A stretch of 64,000 nt of DNA from Adiantum capillus-veneris (lineage: Eukaryota; Streptophyta; Polypodiopsida; Polypodiales; Pteridaceae). A program made the position numbers and the translations under genes. Positions within the stretch are counted from its first letter, which is position 1. The number at the start of each line of letters is the position of its first letter. The notes beneath the pieces were generated by a model, which ran no database searches, was not told the origin of the DNA, and saw only the letters and a list, made by a program, of their open reading frames with translations. Shown here in pieces: positions 35,692 through 46,657 of the stretch. The stretch spans positions 94,133,247 through 94,197,246 of the forward strand of contig CM043954.1 in NCBI GenBank assembly GCA_014529385.2, in the 5' to 3' direction.

Positions 35692-36443
35692 CTATCTTAG
35701 GCGCGTTGAAGATAGAGAGGGGGTTTTTGAGACCAACATGGTACAACTGAACTTGCAAGGTGGTAGAAAAACTTGATTAGACTACTCCCTTTGATTTTGA
35801 AAACATTTGGATCACTAAAACACTAGGTCAACCACAAAATTGGAAAACAAAAACGCCAGCTTTAGAAAAAAATCACATGGAAAACCCAAAGCATGCTAAA
35901 ACTTGAAACTAGGGTGTGGATAAATCCTAAAACTTGTGGGACAAGTAATTTGTGAAGAAAAAGATGAAAAATATGCAAATCTAGAAGAGTTGTATCTTAA
36001 GCGTGCTGAAGATAGAAAACTCTCCAGAGGGAGTATTTTAACAAAGTTTCAACTCTTAGAGTCTATTTAGACCATAAGACAACTCCTGAACAAGTTTCAT
36101 TAGATTTGGAGTTGTGTAAGGGTACAAATACAAAGAAAATTGAAAAACCAAGCCATGAGATCAAAAATAGTGAAAACATTGGTGAATTGTCCAAACTTTG
36201 TGAAAATCATTATACAAGCTTGAAATTACATGTAGAATATACTCCAAGTCACATTAGCAAAAAATATGATGAAATAGAGAAGATTTATCTTAGGCGTGTC
36301 CAAGATAAATCTCCCACCAGAAAAGCAGTTTTGTCATTTTGATATGAGGATTGACTTTGGCAAGCTGTGGAGACCCCAACTGTGTGATAAAAGTTGAAAT
36401 AGACCCTACATATAGGTGCAATAATCTTAGGCGCGCCTAAGAT
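35692..36443. repeat. dispersed palindromes in 5' leader
   Basis: Four copies lie at 35692-35715, 35993-36014, 36285-36308 and 36424-36443. The last is the perfect palindrome ATCTTAGGCGCGCCTAAGAT. The others keep TATCTTA(A/G)GCG at left and (G/C)AAGATA at right with loop changes. Spacing is about 300, 290 and 140 bp. They are noncoding. Confidence 0.88.
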
Positions 36444-36927
36444 AAAACTGATCAAAATTCCAGATTTTTTGCACATAAGGTATAGGGGACACTGGAAAAG
36501 GGAATTTTTGTATATTTTGTGACTTGGGATTGACAAAATTGTGGAATCACATACAACCTTAAGTGTTGTCCGCGACTTTGTGAAGGACAAATCACACAGC
36601 AAAAGCAGCATGTTTGAAACCAAAGACAACCTTCCAGGTTTGAAGTATCGATTCAATTAAGTTGTATAAATCTATATATGAACCTAATATTTGATAGAGT
36701 TTTGGAAACTTGATTGGCATAGGAGAGAATAGAGTAGAGCATCCATAGAAGAGAGCATAAATCAAGGGAGACCATCAGAAACTATTGTGGAAGAAGTGTC
36801 AGATACTTACTTTGATTCAAGCTCAAATATTTCTTCTTTCTCAATTCAATCTGGAACTGGGACCTCTCTCAAGTTCAAGCACATCTTGACGTTCTTCAAG
36901 ACCAACAAGTATGCAACCTAGATTTAT

Positions 36928-38500
36928 TTGGACCCAAATGAGGAGTTTGCAGTGAGGATAGATGACAATACCATTGATTTTGAAGAGGAGGTTAGGGCAA
37001 ACAAACAAGACAAACTTTATGTAGAACGAAATGGGGTACAATATTGCAAGATACAAGACCCTGATTCAATGGATAAATGGGGACTAAAAACGGATACTCT
37101 AATACCAGATAAGGCTGCAAAGGAGGGACCTCCAATGTTAGAATTGGAAGAAAATGAGTCAATAGATGCTAAACCATTGAAATGCATCCCCACTAATAAC
37201 TCAAGACTTGGAATTTATTACTGGGAAGAAAAAAATATTACGGATTTGGTATGGACTACCCATGCCAGATTAGGACAACTGACACCCTCAAGATGGTGTA
37301 CATTTTCAAAATCAAGGAAAAGGGACTAGGTTAATCTCCCGCTCATCTCTTTAGGAATTGTTACAACAATAACTTTTTCATGATGACTTTAAGGGATATT
37401 GAACAACCAAGTACCAAGGACACTCAATTCATGAAGTGACCATGGGAACCGTACAGGAAACCGATCAAGATGTGGATCCAAATTCTAGAACCTATGATAG
37501 CATGGCCAATCGACAAGGAAGTGCAGCAAGGATTAGCCACCTCAATGATGCCAACAGAGAAAGAAAGGCAAAAAACACCTATAATAGGGGAGGAATGTTT
37601 GACATGAGGATGAGAAGAGGTCCACATGAGTCACACTTACCAAACAGCTAGTATGAGGGATTAATGGGAGAAACACCGGCTAGAAAGGAGAGAGTGGGTG
37701 TTGAAAACAATCATAGAGTCAGAAAAGTAGATTTCCAAAAGTGGGTTAAAAAATATAGCAGGATGGGGGACACGGGGGGACCCATATGACCATTTGGACA
37801 ACTTCATACAGGTTTTCAGAGTTGAGTGAATAACCAATTTCCATACACAATTTGAAGGAGTTGGGATGACCTTAGAGGGCAAAGACTTGACTTGGTTCTA
37901 GACCAGACCTCCTAGATCAATAACCAAAATGGACATAAAGCATAGTACTGTGGCACAAATCTATAGTTTCAAACAGAAACAAGGAGAAACTATCAGAGAT
38001 ATTGTACGTTGAATGAGATAGTACATCGACAGATGCCCGGAGTTGGAGATTCCAACCAAGGAAAGACTAGTCTCACTGTTTCTAGAGGGGCTATTAAACA
38101 AAGGTTTGCATGCTATTTTGTATAGCAAAAAACACATGACTTGGGAAGCGTGCATCTTAGATGCAATAGACTTGAGTGTAATTGTAAGATCTTCAATGAG
38201 GAAAGCAACGCTAAAGATACTCAAAGCGATCAAAACACATCCACTGTGCCAACACAAATAAAATCAGTAGATACAGCTCCTGCCAATGCAATAGAGGACA
38301 TGCTTAAATGCACGAATGATATGATGAACAACATGCAAAGAATGCCAATGCAAGGCCGGTGCAGGGACAACCAATGGGTCGACAAAGAAAATTAAAATGG
38401 TGTGCTATTGAAGGGAAATGGACAAATCATGAGACAAATGAGTGCTACTATATGATGGAAATGTCCAGTATGTGCCAATGAAGCCACGGGGGAAACCCAT
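36928..38500 (+). pseudogene. Athila/Tat-like gag relic
   Basis: After a 1.6-kb leader, broken frames give MDPNEEFAVRIDDNTIDFEE (36928) and, further on, the gag core GGPYDHLDNFIQVFRVE, GVGMTLEGKDLTWF and TIRDIVR followed by ERLVSLFLEGLLNKGLHAIL (37740-38110). A zinc-binding-like KWCAIEGKWTNHETNECYYM follows at about 38397-38456. At least five stops or shifts interrupt it. Gag would form the particle. Confidence 0.75.
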
Positions 38501-38899
38501 GTATAGATACCCACCCAATATGGCACTCATGCACAAATCACCCATGAATGTGGAGCGACCACAACTAGTATTAGGTCAAAAACCTCCACTTCGAGGGAAT
38601 AGATTTATAGCAATCAGGTGCATGGTGTCCGAGGAACAAACTACGGGTTTGACTACAAGCACACTTTTTCCATTGTAGACTTTGGGAAGAAACTCAATTA
38701 CAAGATCATCTTGGGAAGACCGTTCATGAGACAGATAAAATTAATCCAAGACTGGGGCAATGACTATCTCTACCTGAAACGAGTAGGGATAGTCACCCGA
38801 GTGAACTTGAAAGACCATTCTTTTTACAAGGATGTCATGAGGACACCAATACATGAATTGGACTCTGAAACTTGTGCGGATATTGAAATGCTGTCATGA
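38500..38899 (+). pseudogene. protease remnant lacking active site
   Basis: The C-terminal half of a retropepsin is clear: TFSIVDFGKKLNYKIILGRP at about 38670-38720, FMRQIKLIQDWGNDYLYLKR after it. No D-T/S-G box is found upstream in any plus frame, so the catalytic segment has been lost. Compare the protease-like segment at 43060. Confidence 0.65.
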
Positions 38900-39889
38900 G
38901 TACATTAAAAAACTCCAATTTGGATGTGTGGTGATTCTCAGTCGTAGCTTATGAAAGGAAGACTACGCTATGATAGAGATATAAATAATGCAGATAACAT
39001 ACCAAAACCATTCCATGAATATTTATTTGAACCCTTTGAATGGAATCAGATCCTGGCCACCATGGATGTATGTATTAATGAATATACACCTACACACTTT
39101 TGTTGCGAAGAGGGCTATATATAGCCCCAATATAGATGGTATCTATTGAGATGATCGAGGAGAAACATCTCTTCTCTGATCACTGTTACAATGCCATGCA
39201 CGAGTGGGAAGAAGAACCAATTACAATGGAGGGATCAGACTCTGAGAAGGAGCAAGTAAGAGCCAAGCTTCTACTCAGTGGAGGGGAAGAAATATTATCT
39301 GAGTTTCCAAACCATAATCGAAGATTCCAACAAAGATAATGAAAAAAATGAGACCATAACTTAAGAAAGAAAACTACGAAACGGCCATTGGAAACCAATA
39401 GAGTCAATTCTTTATGAAAGTGAACGTAGAAATCTGCATAAAAGTCAAGATAGCTGGAAGATATCCAAACGTAGGGCATGCAAAGATACAAAACCAAGGT
39501 CAATTAAGCCAGATTAGATCAAAGGGAAAGAACCTTTGATGAAAAAGACTCAGCACAAAGAAAAATACAAAGAACTAAAAAGAACCTTGAAAGAATTATG
39601 GACCATGAAAATGGAATCAGATTTTGAAAAATTGGTAACAATTAGTGTTCCAACATATTATAAGAAAGACACTTTACAATATCACAAGATCATTGTAGAA
39701 CAATCCTTGTGAAAATTAATAGAACCGGGGAAGTCCTTTGAAGGGCCAAAAAATGCCAAATAAATTGACCTTGCCAAGCCTAGAGAAGAGTCAAAACCGG
39801 CATACACAGCCAAGGATCTATGGCAAGAAGAAGAAGAGATTCTCACAAGAACGTTAAAATAATACAGGGATCTTTTTGCATGATCTTAT

Positions 39890-40400
39890 AAAGATCTCAA
39901 AGGGGTGGACCCTGCCATATGCCAGCACACTATCCCTATGAGAGATGATGCTAATCCAAGTAGACAAAGACCATACACCTATAATGAGACCTTTGCCATT
40001 AAAATCAAGGAAGAGATAGAGAAACTCAAGGAGGCTGAGTTTATCTATGAAATATAACACAGTGATTGGGTATCACCAATTGTGGTGGTGCCTAAAAAGA
40101 ATGGAAAACTTAGAGTGTCTGTAAATCTCAAAAAGGTAAACTCCACCACCATACACTCTTTCCATCATCGGTTACATGCTAGATTGAGTAACTGGAAAGG
40201 AAGCCTATAGCTTTTTGGATGGCTTCTCTGGATACAACCAGTTAACTATTGATCCCAAGGACCAACATAAAACGGCCTTCACCCCGGAGTGGGGAATTTT
40301 GCTTATCGAGTAATGCCTTTCGGATTGACCAATGTATCGGCAACAATCCAGAGGCTAATGAGCCATGCATTTAAGGAGTATCTACAATATTTACTGGAAG
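39890..40400 (+). pseudogene. reverse transcriptase N-terminal half
   Basis: Frames shift repeatedly, but YNETFAIKIKEEIEKLKEAE, SDWVSPIVVVPKKNGKLRVS and VNLKKVN are classic Gypsy RT blocks. The part between 40150 and 40289 is heavily frameshifted (FGWLLWIQPVNY region). Confidence 0.8.
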
Positions 40401-41170
40401 TATACATGGATAATCTTTGTGTGCACTCCACAAAACGAGAAATCCATTTCAAACATCTACGATGTGTCTTTGAAAAATGCCATCTATATAGGATTTGCTT
40501 AAATCCTGAAAAATGTGTTTTTATGGTTTGGAAAGGCAAAATTCTTGGATATATTGTGTCAAAAAATGGTATAGCCACATACATGAAAAAGGTGGCAGTG
40601 ATCGTAGAAATGGCTAGGCCAACAACAACCAAAGAAGTGCAGGCATTTATGGGACATGGCGGTTACTATCATAGATTTATCTACATGTATGTGATAATTT
40701 CTTGGCCCATATATAGCCTTATCACTCACTTTGAATGGACTAGTGAATGTGAGGAATTCTTCCAAAAGCTTAAGAAAGTCTTAAGCTCAACACCAATACT
40801 GAAAGCTCCAGACTGGAACAAAGTGTTCCACATATATGTTGATGCTTCAAGTTATGTCATTGGTTGCATCTTAGCCCTAGCCAGGAGAAGGAACAGTGGA
40901 TTGTACTATCTGCTATGATGATAGACAATTAAACTTGGCAGAAAAGTACTATACAACCATGGAAGAGAAGGTCTTGGTATGGTGTATTTAGTCAAAAAAA
41001 TTTGACATTACTTGTTAACTAACAAGTTCGTCTTCTTTGTATACCACCAAGCCTTACTCTACTTGGTGAATTAACCAATTCAATATATGTAGGACACTAA
41101 GATGGTTTATCATCCTACTTGAATTTGACTTCATAGTTATGGTAAAAAAAGGCACAACTCACCAACAGGC
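40289..41170 (+). pseudogene. reverse transcriptase C-terminal half and RNase H
   Basis: A 209-codon open stretch begins GNFAYRVMPFGLTNVSATIQ. The active-site box reads Y-M-D-N at 40403-40414, where RT needs two Asp residues, so the enzyme is dead. RCVFEKCHLYRICLNPEKCV, YIVSKNGIAT and EVQAFMGHGGYYHRF follow, then the linker and RNase H start FHIYVDASSYVIGCILA. RNase H decays after 40918. Confidence 0.88.
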
Positions 41171-41399
41171 AGATCACTTGTCAAGGCTCACCACCATTGG
41201 GGAAGCGCCTAAAGGGGTAAACAATGACTTAACCATGCAACACATATCTATTCTCTATGGAAATGATTCCAAGATGGTCAGAAGAACTTGTGTCTTTACT
41301 GGTTATAACACAATTGGATTCTCAAATACCAATTCCTATTATACCATTATTGATTGAGCAATTGGACCTATATCAATTGTTGGCGGGAATATTGTATCT

Positions 41400-41667
41400 T
41401 AAAAACAAGGAACTCTTGTGCATCAATCCTGAGGAGCAAGAATTCTTCTTGAGTCAAGCTCATACCACAATCATAGGCCTACACTTTGCACGAGATCAAA
41501 ACCTACAAAGATTAACCTGGTTGGGTGTTTATTGGCCTACCATGAAGAGAGATGTTCATCATTATGTCAATTATTGCTCTCATTGTAAAGAAAAAGTTGT
41601 CATAGCCCATGCCATGTTATTTCACATTTCAGTCACACCCCAATGGAGAACAAACATGGTTGAGTAG
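41400..41667 (+). pseudogene. integrase-type zinc-binding (H2C2) block 1
   Basis: The frame reads LSQAHTTIIGLHFARDQNLQ, LTWLGVYWPTMKRDVHHYVN, then YCSHCKE. Two His and a C-x-x-C with the YWPTM signature define the integrase_H2C2 domain. It ends at a TAG near 41667. Confidence 0.8.
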
Positions 41668-41784
41668 CTGACTAACAAAATATTCCCAAAATACGTGAGT
41701 AAAAGATGCAAAAGAGCAATAGAAACTGAGGCAGCTACCTATACAATGGATGGAAACCATCTCTATTGATGCGAAAAGATCAAG

Positions 41785-42005
41785 AGCTCATGCTGTGCGT
41801 CAATGAAGAGGAGTATCTTCCTAGTATGGAACAAGCTCAATAAGGTCTAGGAGGGGGTCACTTCTCTACAAAAGACCACAGCCAAGGCCATATTGATGGC
41901 AGGCATTTGGTGGCCGACTTTATTTGTTGATGCAAAAGAATTTGTTTGACGATGTGATGCATGTCAACAAGCAAAGATGCCAATGAGAAAGGATAACGTG
42001 CCACT
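41785..42005 (+). pseudogene. integrase-type zinc-binding (H2C2) block 2
   Basis: A second block follows: DQELMLCVNEEEYLPSMEQA, GGGHFSTK, one frameshift, then AKAILMAGIWWPTLFVDAKE and RCDACQQAKMP. It has its own WWPTL signature and C-x-x-C. The first His appears replaced by Gln (EQAQ for a usual EAH). It leads directly into the integrase core. Confidence 0.75.
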
Positions 42006-42540
42006 GCGACCTATGATGGGAGAACGCACATTTGCTAAATGGGGTATAGACTTTGTAGGTCTAATACAACCACCAACTTACAAAACTCAGTCATAATATA
42101 TTATTGTGGCAACAGAGTACTTAACCAAGTGGACTGAGGCACGAACCACTCGGAAGAACTATGTTAGAATCACTGCTGCATTCCTGTACAAATGCATCTT
42201 TACTAGATACAGACTTCCTATTGAGCTTGTGAGTGATTGCAGATCGCATTTCCTTAATGAGGACATAGAATATCTACTAGATGAGTTCATTGTAATCCAT
42301 AAAACATCTCCACCCTACCACCCTCAAGAAAATGGTCAAGCAGGACATAGAAACAAAATTTTGAGCTCTGTAGTACTAACCAAAATTCTTAATTCAGGTA
42401 GACTAGACTGGGAAATGCATCTTCACTCTGCCTTATGGGCCTATTGAGTTTCCTTTAATATGGCTTTGAGCACGACTCCTTTTAATTTGGTCTATGGCAC
42501 TGGATGCACTATTGCCAATGGAATTCTTGTTACCCACACT
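42005..42540 (+). pseudogene. integrase core
   Basis: WGIDFVGLIQPPTY gives the first Asp and ELVSDCRSHFLNEDIEYLLD the second. YHPQENGQAGHRNKILSSVV is the third box, where Glu of the usual QAE has become Gly. LHSALWAY and LSTTPFNLVYG close the domain. Integrase inserts the cDNA; the missing Glu would abolish this. Confidence 0.85.
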
Positions 42541-43059
42541 TAGAGTTGCAATTGAGTTGGAATGGAAAGGGCATGAGTTGTCAGAATGACTTAAGGACTT
42601 AGAACGCCTAGATAAACAATGTTTAGTCGCCATTGTCCACATATATGCACAAAAAAGGAAACAAAATTAGTTCTTTGACTCGCATTTGCTGACTAAAGTT
42701 TTTCAACCAGGGGATTTAGTCCTAGTTTACTCGTCGAAACAATAGATACCCAAGTTCAAGAAAAAAGGACATGGTTCTTAAGTCATTGAAGTGTTTCACC
42801 AAGTGGGGCTGTCAAGTTAGCCACTATAGATGGAGAAATCATGGAAAACTGGATTAGTGGATGTCGACTCCACAAATACAACCTTCCCTTAACTAATGAA
42901 CTTCTATAGAGAATGCATGCATACAAGGAAAGGAAGCTTAAATGACAACAAGTTATTGAAGAGGCTCAAGAAGAAGCTCGCATTCAAGTTCTAAAACAAA
43001 AATTTGCAAGACAACATGTTCTCTAAGTTGTACCACTCAGTCCTCTCCACATTCAACCC

Positions 43060-43440
43060 TTAGCAGAGGATGAGGTCGAGACTGATGCCGAGTGGCTAGA
43101 TGGTCTTGATATGCAAATCAATATGAACTTGAATGACGATTACAAAGTCAAAGCTTTAGCAGATATAGGAGCCCGAGTCAATGCAATCAACTATTCCACT
43201 TATAACAAAGCAAGTACACAACTACTTGAGTATTGTTGAGTCACTAACAAGGACTGCAACAAGAGCATCACTCCAGCTTTAGGGAAGATCAACTTCAATA
43301 TTATGGTTCATGGATTCTCTTGCCTGCATAATTTCATATGTATAGCGGATGAACACATGAATGAGGACCTAATATTAGGTGTTCCATGGACGAGAACCTA
43401 CATAGCAATTCAAGATTGGGATGCCAGAATTCAGAGCTCA
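43060..43440 (+). pseudogene. second retropepsin-like segment downstream of integrase
   Basis: A nearly open frame reads DDYKVKALADIGARVNAINY, then about 60 residues later FSCLHNFICIADEHMNEDLI and LGVPWTRTYIAIQDWDARIQ. The D-I-G-A plus (I/L)LG-x-PW spacing of about 80 residues fits the retropepsin fold, although the position after integrase is not canonical. One TGA lies near 43238. Confidence 0.6.
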
Positions 43441-44226
43441 CACTCAAAGGAGGACAACTAAAAATACCATTTGCATACAATAAGGAGGAATGGAAAGAAG
43501 ATTTGGGTGATTTCCAATCAAACAAGTATGAATCATCAACCACAATTACAGTTATAGCTCCAATAAGGACTTCTACTACTCCACCAATGTGGGGAGCCAG
43601 GCAAGTTTGGACACCCAAAAGTCAGCTTGTCAATAGATCTCAGCAAATCTTGGTGCCCAAAAGATTTCTATGCACCTCCAACAACCCTAAGGGAAAACAA
43701 TTGTATCCTTCTTTTCAACAAGAACCACCGCTACTAAAGATGAAATGGATATGGCAACCAAAGGAGAAATTTACAGCTCAAAGTAGAAGACCAATTTCCC
43801 ACAAGACAGATTATGGGTACCAAAGACCCCACCGCAACTCAAGCCAACCTCCATCTGGTACAAATGGATACCTAAAGTCAAACCACCAACCACGATTGGA
43901 CCCACCAATTCTGGTCATAACACAGTAGACGGTGCATATTGCACCATAAATGAACCTGCTCAAGTGCTACAGGATTTACTCTTCAAGAGAGTTCAACCAC
44001 AACATACCTCGCCAATGTAAACCCTTAAGTACAATACTCAAGACCAACCTCTTGCACATCATAGCGTGTTTAACTGCATTGACATCAATAGCATTATAGG
44101 GCCAATCAGGGCCATGCATAGACACGACTTTATAACCTATGCACTGCACAACGAGAATAATTTGTTATTCCACTGGATTGAAGCAAGGAGGCAGGGAGAG
44201 GATCTGAAAATGGAAAAAGCATATTG
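43386..44226 (+). pseudogene. basic Pro/Gln-rich ORF after the protease-like segment
   Basis: Continuing with a frame change, an open frame from 43386 to 43928 includes LTLKGGQLKIPFAYNKEEWK and a basic Pro/Gln/Ser-rich tail. Another frame carries on (DGAYCTINEPAQVLQDLLFK, HDFITYALHNENNLLFHWIE) to about 44226. The protein is unrecognised. A short relative, LKLKGGTLKLTMETYQPSMD, appears at about 45640. Confidence 0.4.
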
Positions 44227-45445
44227 ATTTGGAAAAGATACGGGCAATGTTTTGAAGTAATTGTGTGTTAATGTACAATATTTCTTGAATAAATTAGCCG
44301 ATTGCCCTTGTAACACGATAACTGGGAAATGCAATAAGTTAATCCCTTGATATATATTTTGTACATAAATGCCAAAAGCCATAAATAGTGTAGTGTTTAC
44401 TTATATTGTATATTTTCTGGCCAAAATCATTATGAAAATGGACTAGTCCACAAAAATATGGCCAAATAATAAATTTAGGAGTGTTTTAGTATTTTTTGCA
44501 TATACGATTGAATTTTTTGAGCAATTAGGTTAATTTTCCTTTAATATTACTAATAAAAGCTAATAAAATCTAAGTAAATAAAATAATAATAAATAGGAAT
44601 GCCAGAATACTTCAAATGTAAAATCTTAAAGCTCAATGGAAAAACCAAATTTTTTTTTGAAGCAAATCCGATCAAAAAACTCAACAGCCACTCCAACTCA
44701 TTAATCATCTGGAACACAATGCAAGAAAAACGTCCACGGATGTAAATTTTCAAAGATTTTCAATCCAGGATTATAATGTAAGGCCTGTTAGGCTCATTGG
44801 GTAGGCATTGGACAGGGGATGTTGGAAAAGTCCAGGTATGTATAGTCCCTTGGGCCATTTTTTCCTCTCATTTGCATTCTAGACTTTAGAGAGAGAGCTC
44901 CAGGTTGTGCATTTTGACGACCTTCCATGCTCTCCTATGCCGTATTTGCCTCTGGGGATGCACTATGTAGTCATGTTAATCTATAGCATGAGTTTGATAG
45001 GAGGGGTTTTAAAATGTAAAAAATCTAGGCAATTTTATAGAGATACATTAGAATAAGGGGTTTTTATATTCAATTTTGGAAAGAAATCCTAAAAGAAGGG
45101 GTCATTTTATTCATTTAGATATGTTAAAAGAGGGATCTTTTAAAATACCCCGCAAACGTACGCTATGTAGGGGGGTACTGAATGGTGAACCATCAAGCTA
45201 TTTGCCGGCCCTTACTCACTCCAACCATGAGGGGCGGGTAAGTTCCTAACTATGTCTAGAAGCATTCTGAATATCACATTCGCACATCAACACAGAACAA
45301 CCTGGGAGCTTTTGGGATCAAAACCACTAAAACTGACCACACGAGACCTCTATATTGCACCAAAAGTGAACTAGAGGCTCTTCACTAGTAGGGCAACACA
45401 TTGCTAGGGTCAAACGTGCAAAAATTCTCAAAAAAATTGACCTAA

Positions 45446-45465
45446 ATCTTCGGCGCGCCGAAGAT
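45446..45465. repeat. perfect 20-bp palindrome, variant arms
   Basis: ATCTTCGGCGCGCCGAAGAT differs from the 36424 copy by A-to-C on the left and the matching T-to-G on the right, so symmetry is kept. Confidence 0.95.
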
Positions 45466-45873
45466 AAAGGACCCAGATTTGAACAGAATTTCACATATCT
45501 ATTGGGACTATCATGTTAGGATTTTTGGGGAGCTAGGGGTGCAATGAAGGTCCATTAATTAGTGAACAGCAAGATGACCATATCCTTACCACAAAGTGAC
45601 ATTTTGCACCACAATGCAAATATTGATCCGTTTAACCTCAAACTCAAAGGGGGCACTCTAAAACTTACAATGGAGACTTACCAACCTTCAATGGACAGAC
45701 AGCTAGTGACTAAAGACTCCAAGTCAAGCTGGACTCGAGAGGGAACTGTCAACCTAATTGGGGATACCAACAAGTGTAAGAAACACAACCAAGGGCTTCA
45801 CCCTTCATAATTAACCTAGCTGAAGCTATATGGAGCAAGGTTATGGTCTAAATTGCACTAATTTGTAAAAAAA

Positions 45874-46503
45874 CTTCTTAGTCGTGCCAAAGATAAGGCT
45901 GCTAGGATGGAAGGATGTTTTGCACACACTTTCACATTGGCATGATTCCCCTACCCCTCACAAAGCCCACATCACACTTGTACAGTCATTTCATGCACAA
46001 CTACTCTCAAATGTAGTTTACCGCATCAAATAGACTCAAGTACCCCAAAACTGACTTTTAGTCTATCAATTTAGAACCCAACTCGTGTGACATCAAGAAT
46101 CTACCCTCCACTACCAATCAAGGTGCTCGAAACACAAGACCTGCCCAAATTAGTCATTTTTATCTTAGGTACGCCTAAGATAAAAATGCTACAAGGAAGG
46201 CATGACTTGCAGTTTGATGACGCGGATATGTCTACAATGGTCAAATAAAGCACCCTGACAAGTTTCATCAAGTTTGGCACAGTAAAACCCTATCAGTTAC
46301 CAAAAGCTTGGAAGCGGTAAAGCAGACACAAATTTGTGCACAATTCTCACCACAAGTGTCCAAAAGCTATCCAACTCCATGCATATCACCAACAACCTAT
46401 TCACTTTCTATGCATTCGCTATGGCACAAAATTTGCATGCACCTATACCCATATATATCTTAGGTGCACCTATGCCCATCTATATCTTAGGTGCACCTAA
46501 GAT
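45874..46503. repeat. further palindrome copies
   Basis: Copies are near 45874-45897 (decayed), 46155-46188, 46457-46476 and 46484-46503. The 46155 copy has a perfect 15-bp stem CATTTTTATCTTAGG around TACG. The 46484 copy is the perfect palindrome ATCTTAGGTGCACCTAAGAT. The 46457 and 46484 copies are direct neighbours. Confidence 0.92.
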
Positions 46504-46657
46504 AATTTTTTTTCAAGATTGTGCTTTTTAGAGCTCATTTCTGTCTTATTGGTTTCTCTACTTGATTGGGACTTGCTAACTTGGTCTGACCAATGCATTG
46601 GATGTTGCCCTTCCAGGTTCACTCTCATCTACCTCAAGAGATCCAAAGAAGAAAACC

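Larger units (their letters stand above)
44227..46570. other. AT-rich noncoding spacer with palindromes
   Basis: There is no supported gene apart from a short frame at 45562-45810. At least five palindrome copies lie in the last 1.1 kb. Confidence 0.5.
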
